Positions 1-7,151 of a stretch of 13,006 nucleotides of DNA are shown here, piece by piece. The notes beneath the pieces are model-generated. The model made no database searches and was not told the origin of the DNA. It worked only from the letters and a program-made list of their open reading frames with translations. This stretch comes from Anaerolineae bacterium (GTDB lineage: Bacteria > Chloroflexota > Anaerolineae > JAFGEY01). The stretch spans positions 1 through 13,006 of the forward strand of contig JAFGEY010000506.1 in assembly GCA_016931365.1 (NCBI GenBank). Direction: 5' to 3'. Position numbers and translations under genes: made by a program. Within the stretch, counting starts at the first letter, position 1; each line of letters opens with the position of its first letter.

Positions 1-699
1 GATTGTGCTGGCCAGAGCCACGACGAGACGGGGAAAGAGCTTGCCCAGCGAATAGTCGGGGCCGGGTTGGGGCATCGTTCCGCGGATGGCATCGAGCAGG
101 GCCTTGACCGAGTAGACGATCCAGCGGCTGTTTTTGCTGTCGTAACTGACGACCTGAGTGGTATCGTCGACAGATTGGGTTTTGAACTGGTCGGCGACCT
201 CCTGGAGCATCTTTTTTTCGTCGACGACGATGACGGCATCCAGCATCACGTCGTTCTGCCAGCCGCCGGGCCAGTCGGATACCTGCAAGTCTTTCAGCGC
301 TTCGCCAGCCCGCCTGCCTGGCAGCAGCCCGAGCGGGGCCTGTGTTTCGCCGTCGACCACCAGCAACCACTCAACGGCCAGCATCCATTGCGCGCGCGTG
401 CCCAGCTCGATCAATGTCATGCTGGCTGGGATTTTGGGCGGCGGCGTGGCAGCGCGTAGACTGGTGTCCAGTACCGACCACGTCCGGGGCAGGTGGACGC
501 TGGTCAGCTTGCCGAAACTGGTCGCCAGGATGATCTCGTCGCCCTTTTGGATCAAGACCGGTGTGCTGGGATCGGTCTGCCACAGACCCCTGGCGCCCAT
601 GTCGGCGGCTCGCGTGTCGGCGGGCAGGATCAAGACCTGATCTAATGGCATTTTGAATTCATCGACAGTCGTTTGGAGCGTGACTGGTGCACTCATCAT
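1..699 (-). CDS. Partial protein of unknown function with CBS-like segments (3' end outside window)
   Basis: This frame stays open for 233 codons from the ATG at 699 to the window edge, so the C-terminus is missing. The start ATG overlaps the pth stop codon by one base (TGATG), an AGGGGG ribosome-binding site lies just upstream inside the end of pth, and a second in-frame ATG follows at 696. I do not recognise the family. Two stretches, around residues 20-75 and 108-130, read like halves of CBS domains: a short strand ending in a hydrophobic VVDGE-type turn, followed by PLGLL. The identity is weak. No signal peptide or clear membrane helix is visible in the part present. The coupling to pth makes it the last visible gene of the kinase-kinase-pth operon. 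The reading frame is well supported; the CBS idea is only a guess. Confidence 0.8.
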   Translation of the reverse strand, partial: MMSAPVTLQTTVDEFKMPLDQVLILPADTRAADMGARGLWQTDPSTPVLIQKGDEIILATSFGKLTSVHLPRTWSVLDTSLRAATPPPKIPASMTLIELGTRAQWMLAVEWLLVVDGETQAPLGLLPGRRAGEALKDLQVSDWPGGWQNDVMLDAVIVVDEKKMLQEVADQFKTQSVDDTTQVVSYDSKNSRWIVYSVKALLDAIRGTMPQPGPDYSLGKLFPRLVVALASTI

Positions 700-1310
700 C
701 AATCCCCCTTTTCTGATTCTGCTTTGGGCGTAATGTTGAACTGGTTCATCGCCTCTTTGACCCCGGCGGCGATAAACACCTCCACGGCGTTCGCCACGCG
801 GGCATAGACCTCATCCATGACGACTCGTTCGTCAGGGCCAAAATCCTGGAGCACGTAATCCTTGGGTTCCATCCGTCCCGGCGGCCGTCCGATGCCCACG
901 CGCAGCCGGGGAAAGGCTTGGCTGTTGAGGTGCTGGACGATCGATTTGATCCCGTTGTGCCCGCCGGAACCGCCATCGGGACGCAGGCGCGTCGCGCCTT
1001 GCGGGAGATCCAAATCGTCATAGATAACCAAAATATTCTCTGGATTTATTTTGTAAAAGCGGGCCAGCGCGCCCACCGCTTCGCCGCTGAGGTTGACATA
1101 GGTCTGCGGCTTGGCCAGGAGCACCTTTTGTCCGGCGATGCGCCCCTGGGTCAGTTCGGCCTGGTGCTGCTTTTTGGTAAAGGCCAGACCATATTTTTCG
1201 GCCAGGCGATCCAGGCAGTGAAAGCCAACATTGTGCCGGTTATGCTGGTGCTCGCGGCCCGGGTTGCCCAGGCCGACGATCAAAGTCCAGAGAGTGTCCG
1301 TCTCGCTCAT
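699..1310 (-). CDS. pth: Peptidyl-tRNA hydrolase
   Basis: The 203-residue product cleaves the ester bond of peptidyl-tRNAs that drop off ribosomes, recycling tRNA in the cytoplasm. All family blocks are visible: VGLGNPG at residues 12-18 with Asn16; RHNVGF at 25-30 with the catalytic His26; KPQTYVNLSG at 67-76 with Asn73; YDDLDLP at 97-103 with Asp98 (partner of the catalytic His); and GGHNGIK with Asn119. These correspond to E. coli Asn10, His20, Asn68, Asp93 and Asn114. Length is slightly above the usual 190 or so because of an N-terminal extension and a charged tail. Its ATG overlaps the stop of the upstream kinase as ATGA, and its own stop overlaps the next start, so translation of the run is probably coupled. 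Pth is usually a housekeeping gene near other translation or DNA-maintenance genes. Sitting behind two kinases is unusual. Confidence 0.97.
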   Translation of the reverse strand: MSETDTLWTLIVGLGNPGREHQHNRHNVGFHCLDRLAEKYGLAFTKKQHQAELTQGRIAGQKVLLAKPQTYVNLSGEAVGALARFYKINPENILVIYDDLDLPQGATRLRPDGGSGGHNGIKSIVQHLNSQAFPRLRVGIGRPPGRMEPKDYVLQDFGPDERVVMDEVYARVANAVEVFIAAGVKEAMNQFNITPKAESEKGD

Positions 1311-2431
1311 ACCTTGATCTCGCTGTCAGGCTGCTTGAGCGGCAGGGTGAGGGTGAATGTGGTGCCCACGTTCACCTGGCTCGATACCTCGACCGTGCCG
1401 TGGTGCTGCTCGACGATGTTTTTGCACACATAAAGGCCCAGGCCGGTGCCTTCGCCGGCCTTTTTGGTGGTGAAATAGGGCTGAAACAATTGGGTGATGT
1501 GTTCGGGTGGGATGCCGCAGCCGGTGTCGATAACGGTAGCTGATACCAGAGGCTTTTGAGCATCTGGAATCCGCGCGGTTTGCAGGGTCAGTTGCCCGCC
1601 TTCAGGCATAGCCTGGATGGCATTGACGATCAGGTTCATTAGCACCTGTTCGATCTGGCCCGCGTCGGCCCGGATCAAGGGCAGGTCGGGATCGTATTGT
1701 TTTTCGACTGTAATGTCGGTCAGGCGAAATTGAATCGTTTCCAGCACCCGGTCGAATAGCCGGGAGAGGTTGACCCCTTCTAAAAGCTGTGGTGTTTGGC
1801 GGGAAAAGGTGAGCAGGCTTTTGGCCAGGCGGGCGATGCGCTCGCTCTGATGCACGATCTGTTCCATATCTTGCGCCAGGGCCGAGTCAATATTGTTGAG
1901 GTCCCGTTGGGCAAACTCGGCATACATCGAGATCGCCGTGAGCGGATTCTTGATCTCATGGGCGAATTCGGCGGCCAATTGGCCGATGGTCGCCAATCGC
2001 TCGGTGCGCACCAGTTGTTCTTCCAGTTGCTCGACGCGCTCGCGCATCCCTTGTTGAAATTGGTCGGCGCGGCGCAGCTTGGATTGCACGGCGATCAACA
2101 GGTCTTCCGAGTCGAAGGGCTTGGTCAAATAGTCGTCGGCGCCGAGCCGGCGGCCCAGGCGGATGTCTTCGCGTTGATCTTTGGCCGTCAAAAAGATAAA
2201 GGGGATCGCCAGCCAGGCTTCGTGCTGCCTGACGGCCTCGTAGAATCGATAGCCGTCCATCTCGGGCATCATAATATCCGAGATGATCAGATCGGGCACC
2301 GTTTCTTGCATCACTCCGAGCGCCTCTCGACCGTTGGCCGCGGCGCATACCGCATAGCCTTCCAGTTCGAGGGTGTCGCAGATGCCTTCGCGCATCGAGG
2401 GGTCGTCTTCGGCGACCAGAATGAGCGTCAT
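1307..2431 (-). CDS. Receiver-histidine kinase (REC-HisKA-HATPase)
   Basis: This is a 374-residue cytoplasmic two-component protein with the receiver first. The receiver spans about residues 1-120, with acidic pair Asp9/Asp10, phosphoacceptor Asp52, Thr82 and Lys104. A short coiled linker (about 123-145) leads to the HisKA helix, in which His158 lies in an AHEIKNPL motif of the NtrB-like type. The HATPase domain has an N box near residue 270, a G1 box DTGCGIP at 302, an F box PYFTTK and a G2 box GEGTGLGL at 326. There are no membrane segments. It starts at ATG 2431, overlapping the stop of the larger hybrid kinase as ATGA, and its own stop overlaps pth in the same way. A receiver-first kinase is typically controlled by phosphotransfer from another kinase, and the upstream neighbour is the obvious candidate. 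There is no DNA-binding output domain. Confidence 0.93.
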   Translation of the reverse strand: MTLILVAEDDPSMREGICDTLELEGYAVCAAANGREALGVMQETVPDLIISDIMMPEMDGYRFYEAVRQHEAWLAIPFIFLTAKDQREDIRLGRRLGADDYLTKPFDSEDLLIAVQSKLRRADQFQQGMRERVEQLEEQLVRTERLATIGQLAAEFAHEIKNPLTAISMYAEFAQRDLNNIDSALAQDMEQIVHQSERIARLAKSLLTFSRQTPQLLEGVNLSRLFDRVLETIQFRLTDITVEKQYDPDLPLIRADAGQIEQVLMNLIVNAIQAMPEGGQLTLQTARIPDAQKPLVSATVIDTGCGIPPEHITQLFQPYFTTKKAGEGTGLGLYVCKNIVEQHHGTVEVSSQVNVGTTFTLTLPLKQPDSEIKV

Positions 2432-4566
2432 TGTCTCCCCTGTGTAGTGGTTTTCAGATCAAGCAGTTTCGTGGTCAATTCGGCAAATATTTTGGCTGCA
2501 AAGGGTTTTTTGAGCAGGGCGTTGGCCCCCAACCTTTTGAGATAGTTCTCGTCGACGTTGCCCCACCCCGTCAGGACCAGAATAGGCATCGCCTTGGTCG
2601 AAGGGACGGTGCGCAGCAGCGACAGAATGGTCATTCCATCCATCCCCGGCAAGCTCAGGTCGAGGATCATCAAGTCGGGCGGGTTGGCCGACGCTTTGGC
2701 GAACCCGGCGGCGCCGTCGGCGATCCACTCCAGGTCGCAGTCCAACCGTTTCACGATCCGCGCGACCAGGCCGGCGATCGTTTCGTCGTCATCGACCATC
2801 ATGATGCGCGGCCGGATCTCCTCTTCCAGGATCGCGGGCAAGAGGACGACAAAGGTGCTGCCCACATTGGGCTGGCTGTGAAGAAAAATGTGCCCGTTGT
2901 GCTGTTGGACGATCTCGCGCACGATAGCCAGTCCCAACCCGGTTCCCGGAACATCAAGTTTTTCGGCAGAGCCGCGGAAAAATCGCTCATAGATGTGCGG
3001 CTGATCCTCGGGCGGAATACCGATACCCGTGTCGGAAACCCACAGCGCGCCCCAGTCGCCCGGCGGCAGGTCGGCATTGATTGTAGGGGCAGTGGCAAGT
3101 GGGTTCCAGCGACCATTGCGGATTGTGCTCAACCCGACCTGCACTTGCCCGCCTGCTGGCGTATATTGCACGGCATTGCTCAACAGGTTGGTTAACACCT
3201 GGATGTATTGCGTCGAGTCGCCCACAAATCGGGCCAGGTTAGGTGGGATAGAGCATTCCAGGACGATGTCCTGGCTTTCTGCGCGCGGGCGGTGCATTTC
3301 GACCACGCGGTTGACCAGATCGGGCATTGAGAGCGGTTCGTGCTTGGCTTGCCCACTCGCAGCGTCGATCCGCGAAAGGTCGAGCACGTCCTGAATGAGC
3401 CGTTCGAGCCGTTCCGCTTCGGTGGTGATCACTTGCAGATAGCGCTCTCGTTTTTCGGGCCGTCCCTTTTTGAGCAGTGAGAGGTACATCTTGATGTTGG
3501 TCAGCGGCGTGCGCAGTTCGTGAGATACGCTGGATACAAACTGCGATTTCAGGCGATCCAATTCCTTGAGATGGGTGATGTCGCTCAGGGCGACGACGAT
3601 GCCAGTTGGCTGTCCGTTTTCATCGAGAATGGACGACCGGTGTGCGTGCAGGGTCAGCCGGGCCAGTGATGTGAGAATTGGGCAGTCTGTGGATGTGTGA
3701 GACGGGGCGGCGATCAAAACACATTTGTTGCTGATCTGCCAGCAGGCCACTTGATCGTTCTGCAGAGCCTGGCAAGCAGCGTCAGCACAGTCGCGGGTCT
3801 GCCAACAGGCTCGTTCTGCTTCGAGATCGTTCTTGAACAGTTCAAACTCGACTGTGTCTTCCTGGCGGGCAGGATCAAAGATAGCGGCTGTAAAAAGACG
3901 CACGTTGACGTAGGCACTTTCCTCAAGTGCTGTGCCGATCAGGTGTTCTGCCGGAATGTCCAGCATCCTGGCAGCGGCGGGATTGATCAGCGTAACCACG
4001 CCCTGTTGATCGGCGACGATCAACCCATCGGCGATGCTGTGCAGGATGGCCTCGGTGCGTTGTTTTTCGATGTGCAAGGCCAGGTTGGCCTGGCGCAGTT
4101 CGTCGCTAATCGCGCGCTGATGGCGCTCGCGTTCAAACAGTTCGTGAAACGTCTTTTGAAGTTCGTGCGTTCGCTCTGAAAAAGCTTCTTCCAGACTTTG
4201 GGTGTGCAACTTGCTTTCAGTGATGTCGCGCACGGTGACCAGCCAGTTTGGCGGGCCGTCGGCAATTTGTTCGAGAGGCAACAACTGTATTTCCAGGTGA
4301 ATAGTACTGCCATTTTGGTCAAACTGGTAGGAAAACCGTTGGATGCGTTGTAACGCCAGCCGTGTGCTTGCGTCAATCTGCAGTTCGGGGAAAAGATGCG
4401 TCACTGGACGCCCGACCAGTTGGTCGCACGTCGAATTCAGCAACGAGGCCAGAGGCGCGTTGGCAATCAGCACATGCCCGTGGCCATCGAGGACCATCAT
4501 CCCCTCGATAGCGTTATTGACGATGCTTTTCAGACAATCTGGGTTGTGTTTACGGTGTGTTACCAT
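2428..4566 (-). CDS. Hybrid sensor kinase: PAS-PAS-Cys-rich insert-HisKA-HATPase-REC
   Basis: The product is a 712-residue soluble sensor kinase. A first PAS domain lies at about residues 12-125. An Arg/Glu-rich helical linker leads to a second PAS starting near 185 (IADGLIVADQQG). Inside or after PAS2 sits a Cys/Trp-rich insert at 254-282, with Cys at 254, 260, 265, 275 and 282 and two CW pairs; another Cys is at 295. HisKA has His349 in SHELRTP. HATPase shows NLLSNAVQYTP, DTGIGIPPED and GTGLGLAIV. A C-terminal receiver has phosphoacceptor Asp636. No transmembrane helix is seen, so the signal is intracellular. I chose ATG 4566 because a perfect promoter lies at 4573-4601 and its predicted first transcribed base is the A of this codon. 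The open frame continues far upstream, but only as a shadow of the DUF554 gene. No Shine-Dalgarno sequence precedes this ATG, consistent with a leaderless message. Confidence 0.92.
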   Translation of the reverse strand: MVTHRKHNPDCLKSIVNNAIEGMMVLDGHGHVLIANAPLASLLNSTCDQLVGRPVTHLFPELQIDASTRLALQRIQRFSYQFDQNGSTIHLEIQLLPLEQIADGPPNWLVTVRDITESKLHTQSLEEAFSERTHELQKTFHELFERERHQRAISDELRQANLALHIEKQRTEAILHSIADGLIVADQQGVVTLINPAAARMLDIPAEHLIGTALEESAYVNVRLFTAAIFDPARQEDTVEFELFKNDLEAERACWQTRDCADAACQALQNDQVACWQISNKCVLIAAPSHTSTDCPILTSLARLTLHAHRSSILDENGQPTGIVVALSDITHLKELDRLKSQFVSSVSHELRTPLTNIKMYLSLLKKGRPEKRERYLQVITTEAERLERLIQDVLDLSRIDAASGQAKHEPLSMPDLVNRVVEMHRPRAESQDIVLECSIPPNLARFVGDSTQYIQVLTNLLSNAVQYTPAGGQVQVGLSTIRNGRWNPLATAPTINADLPPGDWGALWVSDTGIGIPPEDQPHIYERFFRGSAEKLDVPGTGLGLAIVREIVQQHNGHIFLHSQPNVGSTFVVLLPAILEEEIRPRIMMVDDDETIAGLVARIVKRLDCDLEWIADGAAGFAKASANPPDLMILDLSLPGMDGMTILSLLRTVPSTKAMPILVLTGWGNVDENYLKRLGANALLKKPFAAKIFAELTTKLLDLKTTTQGRQ

Positions 4567-4572
4567 AACGGT

Positions 4573-4601
4573 ATTATAGGATGTCTGAACGGACATGTCA
4601 A
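4573..4601 (-). promoter_or_regulatory. Perfect sigma70-type promoter, leaderless start for the hybrid kinase
   Basis: On the minus strand TTGACA (4601-4596) and TATAAT (4578-4573) are separated by exactly 17 nt. Both boxes match the consensus in all positions. Seven bases past the -10 box is the A of the kinase ATG at 4566, so the predicted transcript begins at the start codon. The promoter lies in the 56-nt gap after the DUF554 stop, where no terminator is visible, so read-through from upstream is also possible. Confidence 0.85.
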
Positions 4602-4622
4602 TCATGACTTGGGGCACGATAT

Positions 4623-5351
4623 TTACAGCCCGACGCCCATCATTTCGAGTGCAATTTGGGCCAACGGTGCGATGACCACGGCAGGCAGCAGGTTGGCGAC
4701 GCGAATTTTGCGCAGATCGAGCAGCATCAGTGAGATGCCCAGCATCAATACGCCGCCGGATGCCGTCATCTCGATCACCCACGGCGTCTGCCGCGTAACC
4801 TCGCCGAGCAGGTCGCCGAAACCCATCGCGGCCAGGCTCAGGCCGCCCTGAAAGCCAATGATGGTGAGGATCGACAATAGCACGCCCGGCCCCATCGACG
4901 CGGCAAAGGCCAGCGCGGCAAATCCATCGAGCATCGATTTGATTGCCAGCAGCGTATAATCGCCGGTCAACCCGTCCTGGATCGATCCGAGCACAGTCAG
5001 CGGGCCGACGCAAAAGACCAGGCTCGCGGTGACAAAGGCGCGTGTGATCGAGCGTTCGCCCTGGTTTGTGCCCATCCGGTCGCCGATCTTGTTTTCGAGC
5101 CAGCGGCCTGCAGCGTTCAGCCGGGCATCGATGTCCCACCACTCGCCCACGATCCCGCCGACGAGAACGCTGCCCATCACCAGCAGCACGTTGCCGGTCT
5201 GCAAGGCCATCTGCATTCCGACCACCGAGGTCATCAAGCCCAGGCCGTAAATCACCGTTTCGCGCATTTTTTGAGGCAATTTGTTGCCCAGAATCGTGCC
5301 CAGCAGGCTGCCCAAGATCACCGTGACTGTGTTGATCAGTGTGCCGACCAT
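4623..5351 (-). CDS. DUF554 family membrane protein (YdfK-like)
   Basis: This 242-residue integral membrane protein of the DUF554 family has no established transport substrate. The N-terminus has the family's glycine-rich first helix (GTLINTVTVILGSLLGTILG). It is followed by several hydrophobic helices, a conserved loop with GEWWDI near residue 70, and the segment FCVGPLTVLGSIQDGLTGDYT near 113-133 that is typical of the family. The start at ATG 5351 is preferred over an upstream in-frame TTG because GAGGAG lies 5-7 nt before it and an extended -10 promoter sits just upstream. The length matches the family (about 225-245). The gene lies between the terminator of the PspC operon and the promoter of the kinase operon, so it is probably transcribed on its own, with possible read-through into the kinases. 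Confidence 0.93.
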   Translation of the reverse strand: MVGTLINTVTVILGSLLGTILGNKLPQKMRETVIYGLGLMTSVVGMQMALQTGNVLLVMGSVLVGGIVGEWWDIDARLNAAGRWLENKIGDRMGTNQGERSITRAFVTASLVFCVGPLTVLGSIQDGLTGDYTLLAIKSMLDGFAALAFAASMGPGVLLSILTIIGFQGGLSLAAMGFGDLLGEVTRQTPWVIEMTASGGVLMLGISLMLLDLRKIRVANLLPAVVIAPLAQIALEMMGVGL

Positions 5352-5377
5352 GTCTTCTCCTCTGAACAAGATGGTGC

Positions 5378-5386
5378 ATTATACCA
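5378..5386 (-). promoter_or_regulatory. Extended -10 promoter for the DUF554 gene
   Basis: The minus strand reads TGGTATAAT, a full TATAAT with the TGn extension. No good -35 box lies 17 nt upstream, as is usual for extended -10 promoters. The predicted start near 5371 leaves a leader of about 20 nt carrying the GAGGAG ribosome-binding site of the ATG at 5351. Confidence 0.6.
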
Positions 5387-5409
5387 TCAAGTGGGTGAGA
5401 AGCGTAAAC

Positions 5410-5438
5410 AAAAAAGCGCTGGCAAAAATGCCAGCGCT
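5410..5438 (-). terminator. Rho-independent terminator of the PspC operon
   Basis: A perfect 10-bp stem (5415-5424 with 5429-5438, core AGCGCTGGCA) closes a 4-nt loop. On the minus strand it is followed by a run of six T and then GTTT. It lies about 20 nt after the stop of the PspC-domain gene and just upstream of the DUF554 promoter, insulating the two units. Confidence 0.93.
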
Positions 5439-5457
5439 CTTGTAAAGCTTGACTGTC

Positions 5458-5670
5458 CTAACGCGGCCAGTGTCGCCGTTTGGGGATCACCAGCCAGAGA
5501 ATAAAGTACGGCACCAATCCAGGCAGCCCGCCGGGGATCATCAAGATGAGGAAGGCCAGCCGGAACCAAAAGACACCGATCCCGGTGAATTCGGCCAAGC
5601 CACCGCAAACCCCGGCGACGATGCCATTTTGCCGTCGCAGTTTGTGTTCACCCGTCATTGTCGTTGCCAT
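5458..5670 (-). CDS. PspC-domain small membrane protein
   Basis: The 70-residue product fits the PspC domain: a basic start (HKLRRQNGIVAGVCGGLAEF) carrying the conserved AGVCGGLAEF-type block, then one or two hydrophobic helices (FRLAFLILMIPGGLPGLVPYFILWLVIP) and a basic end. PspC proteins sit in the inner membrane. The E. coli member regulates the phage-shock response, but most short stand-alone copies have no assigned role. Several starts are possible (GTG 5679, ATG 5676, ATG 5670). I chose 5670 because GAGG at 5683-5680, which overlaps the upstream stop codon, then lies 8 nt before it. It follows the Tic20-like gene with essentially no gap, and the terminator comes after it, so the two form an operon. 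Confidence 0.88.
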   Translation of the reverse strand: MATTMTGEHKLRRQNGIVAGVCGGLAEFTGIGVFWFRLAFLILMIPGGLPGLVPYFILWLVIPKRRHWPR

Positions 5671-5680
5671 TGTCATCACC

Positions 5681-6016
5681 TCACTTTGCCCAACCTTGCT
5701 CTTTGATCCAATCGCTCAACACAGGAACCTGAACCGTTTCGCCCTGGAAGGCCTGGTAAGCCCAGTAGAAAAAGACCAGATATCCCAACGCGGCAAGGCC
5801 AAACGTGGGGATCGACAGCACCAGCAGCGCCACACCCGCCACCAGTGAGAGCACGGCATTGTAGCGAATGAACGGCCGGTTCTTTTTCTCATCCATCAAC
5901 AGCAGCAAAATTGCCACCAATGGGTACAGCGGCGAAAAGGGCAGCCAGGCCAGCGCGGCCCACAGCTTGTCATCTGACGTGGTTTCTACACCGGTTTGCA
6001 CAACTTGTTCTTCCAT
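5681..6016 (-). CDS. Small multi-pass membrane protein, Tic20/DUF4870-like
   Basis: A 111-residue protein starting with an acidic cytoplasmic segment, then WAALAWLPFSPLYPLVAILLLL, a short polar loop with DEKKNRPFIRYNAV, and two further hydrophobic stretches ending in WAYQAFQGE. The arrangement of a first helix, a basic/acidic loop with F-x-R-x-(H/N)A, and paired helices is that of DUF4870 / Tic20-like proteins. Their molecular role in bacteria is not established. AAAGGA lies 7 nt before the ATG at 6016. It is co-transcribed with the PspC-domain gene just downstream, which suggests a shared membrane-related job. No convincing promoter was found between it and the divergent gene at 6198. Confidence 0.82.
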   Translation of the reverse strand: MEEQVVQTGVETTSDDKLWAALAWLPFSPLYPLVAILLLLMDEKKNRPFIRYNAVLSLVAGVALLVLSIPTFGLAALGYLVFFYWAYQAFQGETVQVPVLSDWIKEQGWAK

Positions 6017-6114
6017 TGTCTTGTCCTTTCAATCAATATCTCATTCAAATACATTGTCCATCTATACGCGAGGGACTCAAACCGGGTTGCGTTTTTGCTG
6101 ACCTCAACCTGAAT

Positions 6115-6143
6115 TTGGTCGGACAAGAAAAATCTGGTAGACT
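6115..6143 (+). promoter_or_regulatory. Probable promoter of the Fe-S protein / nuclease-like operon
   Basis: TTGGTC (6115-6120) and TAGACT (6138-6143) are spaced by 17 nt, with a predicted start near 6150. Each box matches four of six consensus positions. It is correctly placed about 50 nt before the ATG at 6198 in the divergent gap, but is much weaker than the other promoters in this window. Confidence 0.4.
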
Positions 6144-6197
6144 AGTTACTGCATCACCGGAGATGGTTCTGGTTTGAATTGGAAAGGAGATGCTGAT

Positions 6198-7151
6198 ATG
6201 GGACTCGATATGGACAAACTCACTGCCGAGGTCAAAGAGGTTGCCAGGCGGCAAGGGGCGGTGCTGGTCGGTGTGGCCTCGATCGAGCGTTTCGACCCGC
6301 TGCCGCCGCTCTACGATGCCGCGCCGCGCGGGCACCATCCCAGAGATTTCTTGCCCGAGGTGCGCTCGGTCATTTCCGTGGCGATGCCCATCCTCAACCC
6401 GGTGATGGACGCGCCCGCAGCCCTCGCCGACATCGAGATGGAAATGATCCCCGAACATGTAAAGTACCCCTTTCTGGAGATGTTTTACAACCGGGTCGGG
6501 CACATGGTGCACGATTATATGCTCGAATTTATCGGGCAGGTGGTGGGGCAGTTTTTGATGGCGCACGGCTACGAGGCGATGATCTTTCCAACCACCGGCC
6601 TGCACCCCAAGGTCGACGATTTGAGCGACATCGAAACCTGGGAGGGGCCGCCGAGAGGCGCGGCCGAGCGCTTTTCACCCTTTCGCTATACCTATGGGCC
6701 TTTTTCGCACCGCCACGCGGCGACGCGCGCCGGGTTGGGCGAGTTCGGCTATAACAACATCGTCCTGACTCCGCAGTTCGGCCCGCGCCAGCGTTTCAAC
6801 TCGATCCTCACCGACGCCAACCTGATCGCCGATCCGTTGATCGACGAGCCGATCTGCCTGCGCGATCGCTGCAAACTCTGCCTGAAGGCGTGCATGATGG
6901 AGTGCATCACCCTGCGCGACGATCCCCTGGCAACCGACTATCGCTCGGTGGAGCGCGACGACCACAATCGCATTTTCATCGACACACCGGCCAAGACCGA
7001 CCCCACGCTTTGCCGGCGGCGGCGCGATGGCAAACCGCAGTCGCCCATTCGCGGCGACTGCCTGCGCATCTGCCCCATCCCGTCGATGCCCAAGCGGCTG
7101 CCCGAACGGCTGCAAGCGATGGTCGCGCAGTGGCAGGGCCAGCTCGAATGA
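6198..7151 (+). CDS. Double 4Fe-4S protein, reductive dehalogenase/QueG-like
   Basis: The 317-residue product resembles the catalytic half of epoxyqueuosine reductase and reductive dehalogenases. The family signature lies at about residues 172-208: ATRAGLGEFGYNNI followed by ILTDANL. A cluster-binding region follows, with Cys220, Cys225, Cys228, Cys232 and Cys236 (spacing CxxCxxxCxxxC from 225). A second set contains CRRRRDG and DCLRICP near 275-300, giving ligands for two 4Fe-4S clusters. Where QueG has an Asp before the GP of its active-site block, this protein has YTYGP, and there is no HEAT-repeat tail, so a role in queuosine synthesis is doubtful. There is no Tat signal, so it is not a respiratory dehalogenase. 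I chose ATG 6198 because AGGAG lies 8 nt upstream; a TTG further upstream has no such site. Its stop overlaps the next gene as ATGA. Confidence 0.85.
   Translation: MGLDMDKLTAEVKEVARRQGAVLVGVASIERFDPLPPLYDAAPRGHHPRDFLPEVRSVISVAMPILNPVMDAPAALADIEMEMIPEHVKYPFLEMFYNRVGHMVHDYMLEFIGQVVGQFLMAHGYEAMIFPTTGLHPKVDDLSDIETWEGPPRGAAERFSPFRYTYGPFSHRHAATRAGLGEFGYNNIVLTPQFGPRQRFNSILTDANLIADPLIDEPICLRDRCKLCLKACMMECITLRDDPLATDYRSVERDDHNRIFIDTPAKTDPTLCRRRRDGKPQSPIRGDCLRICPIPSMPKRLPERLQAMVAQWQGQLE

Noticed and set aside
918..1433. Plus-strand frame across the pth and kinase junction
   Set aside because: It lies opposite two firmly identified overlapping genes and shows no ribosome-binding site or recognisable domain.
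4567..5379. Upstream extension of the hybrid kinase frame to a 983-residue protein
   Set aside because: The extra 271 residues overlap the DUF554 gene in another frame, are Arg/Gly/Asp-rich without domain sense, and lie upstream of the promoter at 4573-4601.
6198..7151. Calling this gene queG (epoxyqueuosine reductase)
   Set aside because: It has the fold signature and cysteines, but the Asp before GP in the QueG active-site block is not present, the protein is shorter, and the HEAT-repeat tail is missing.
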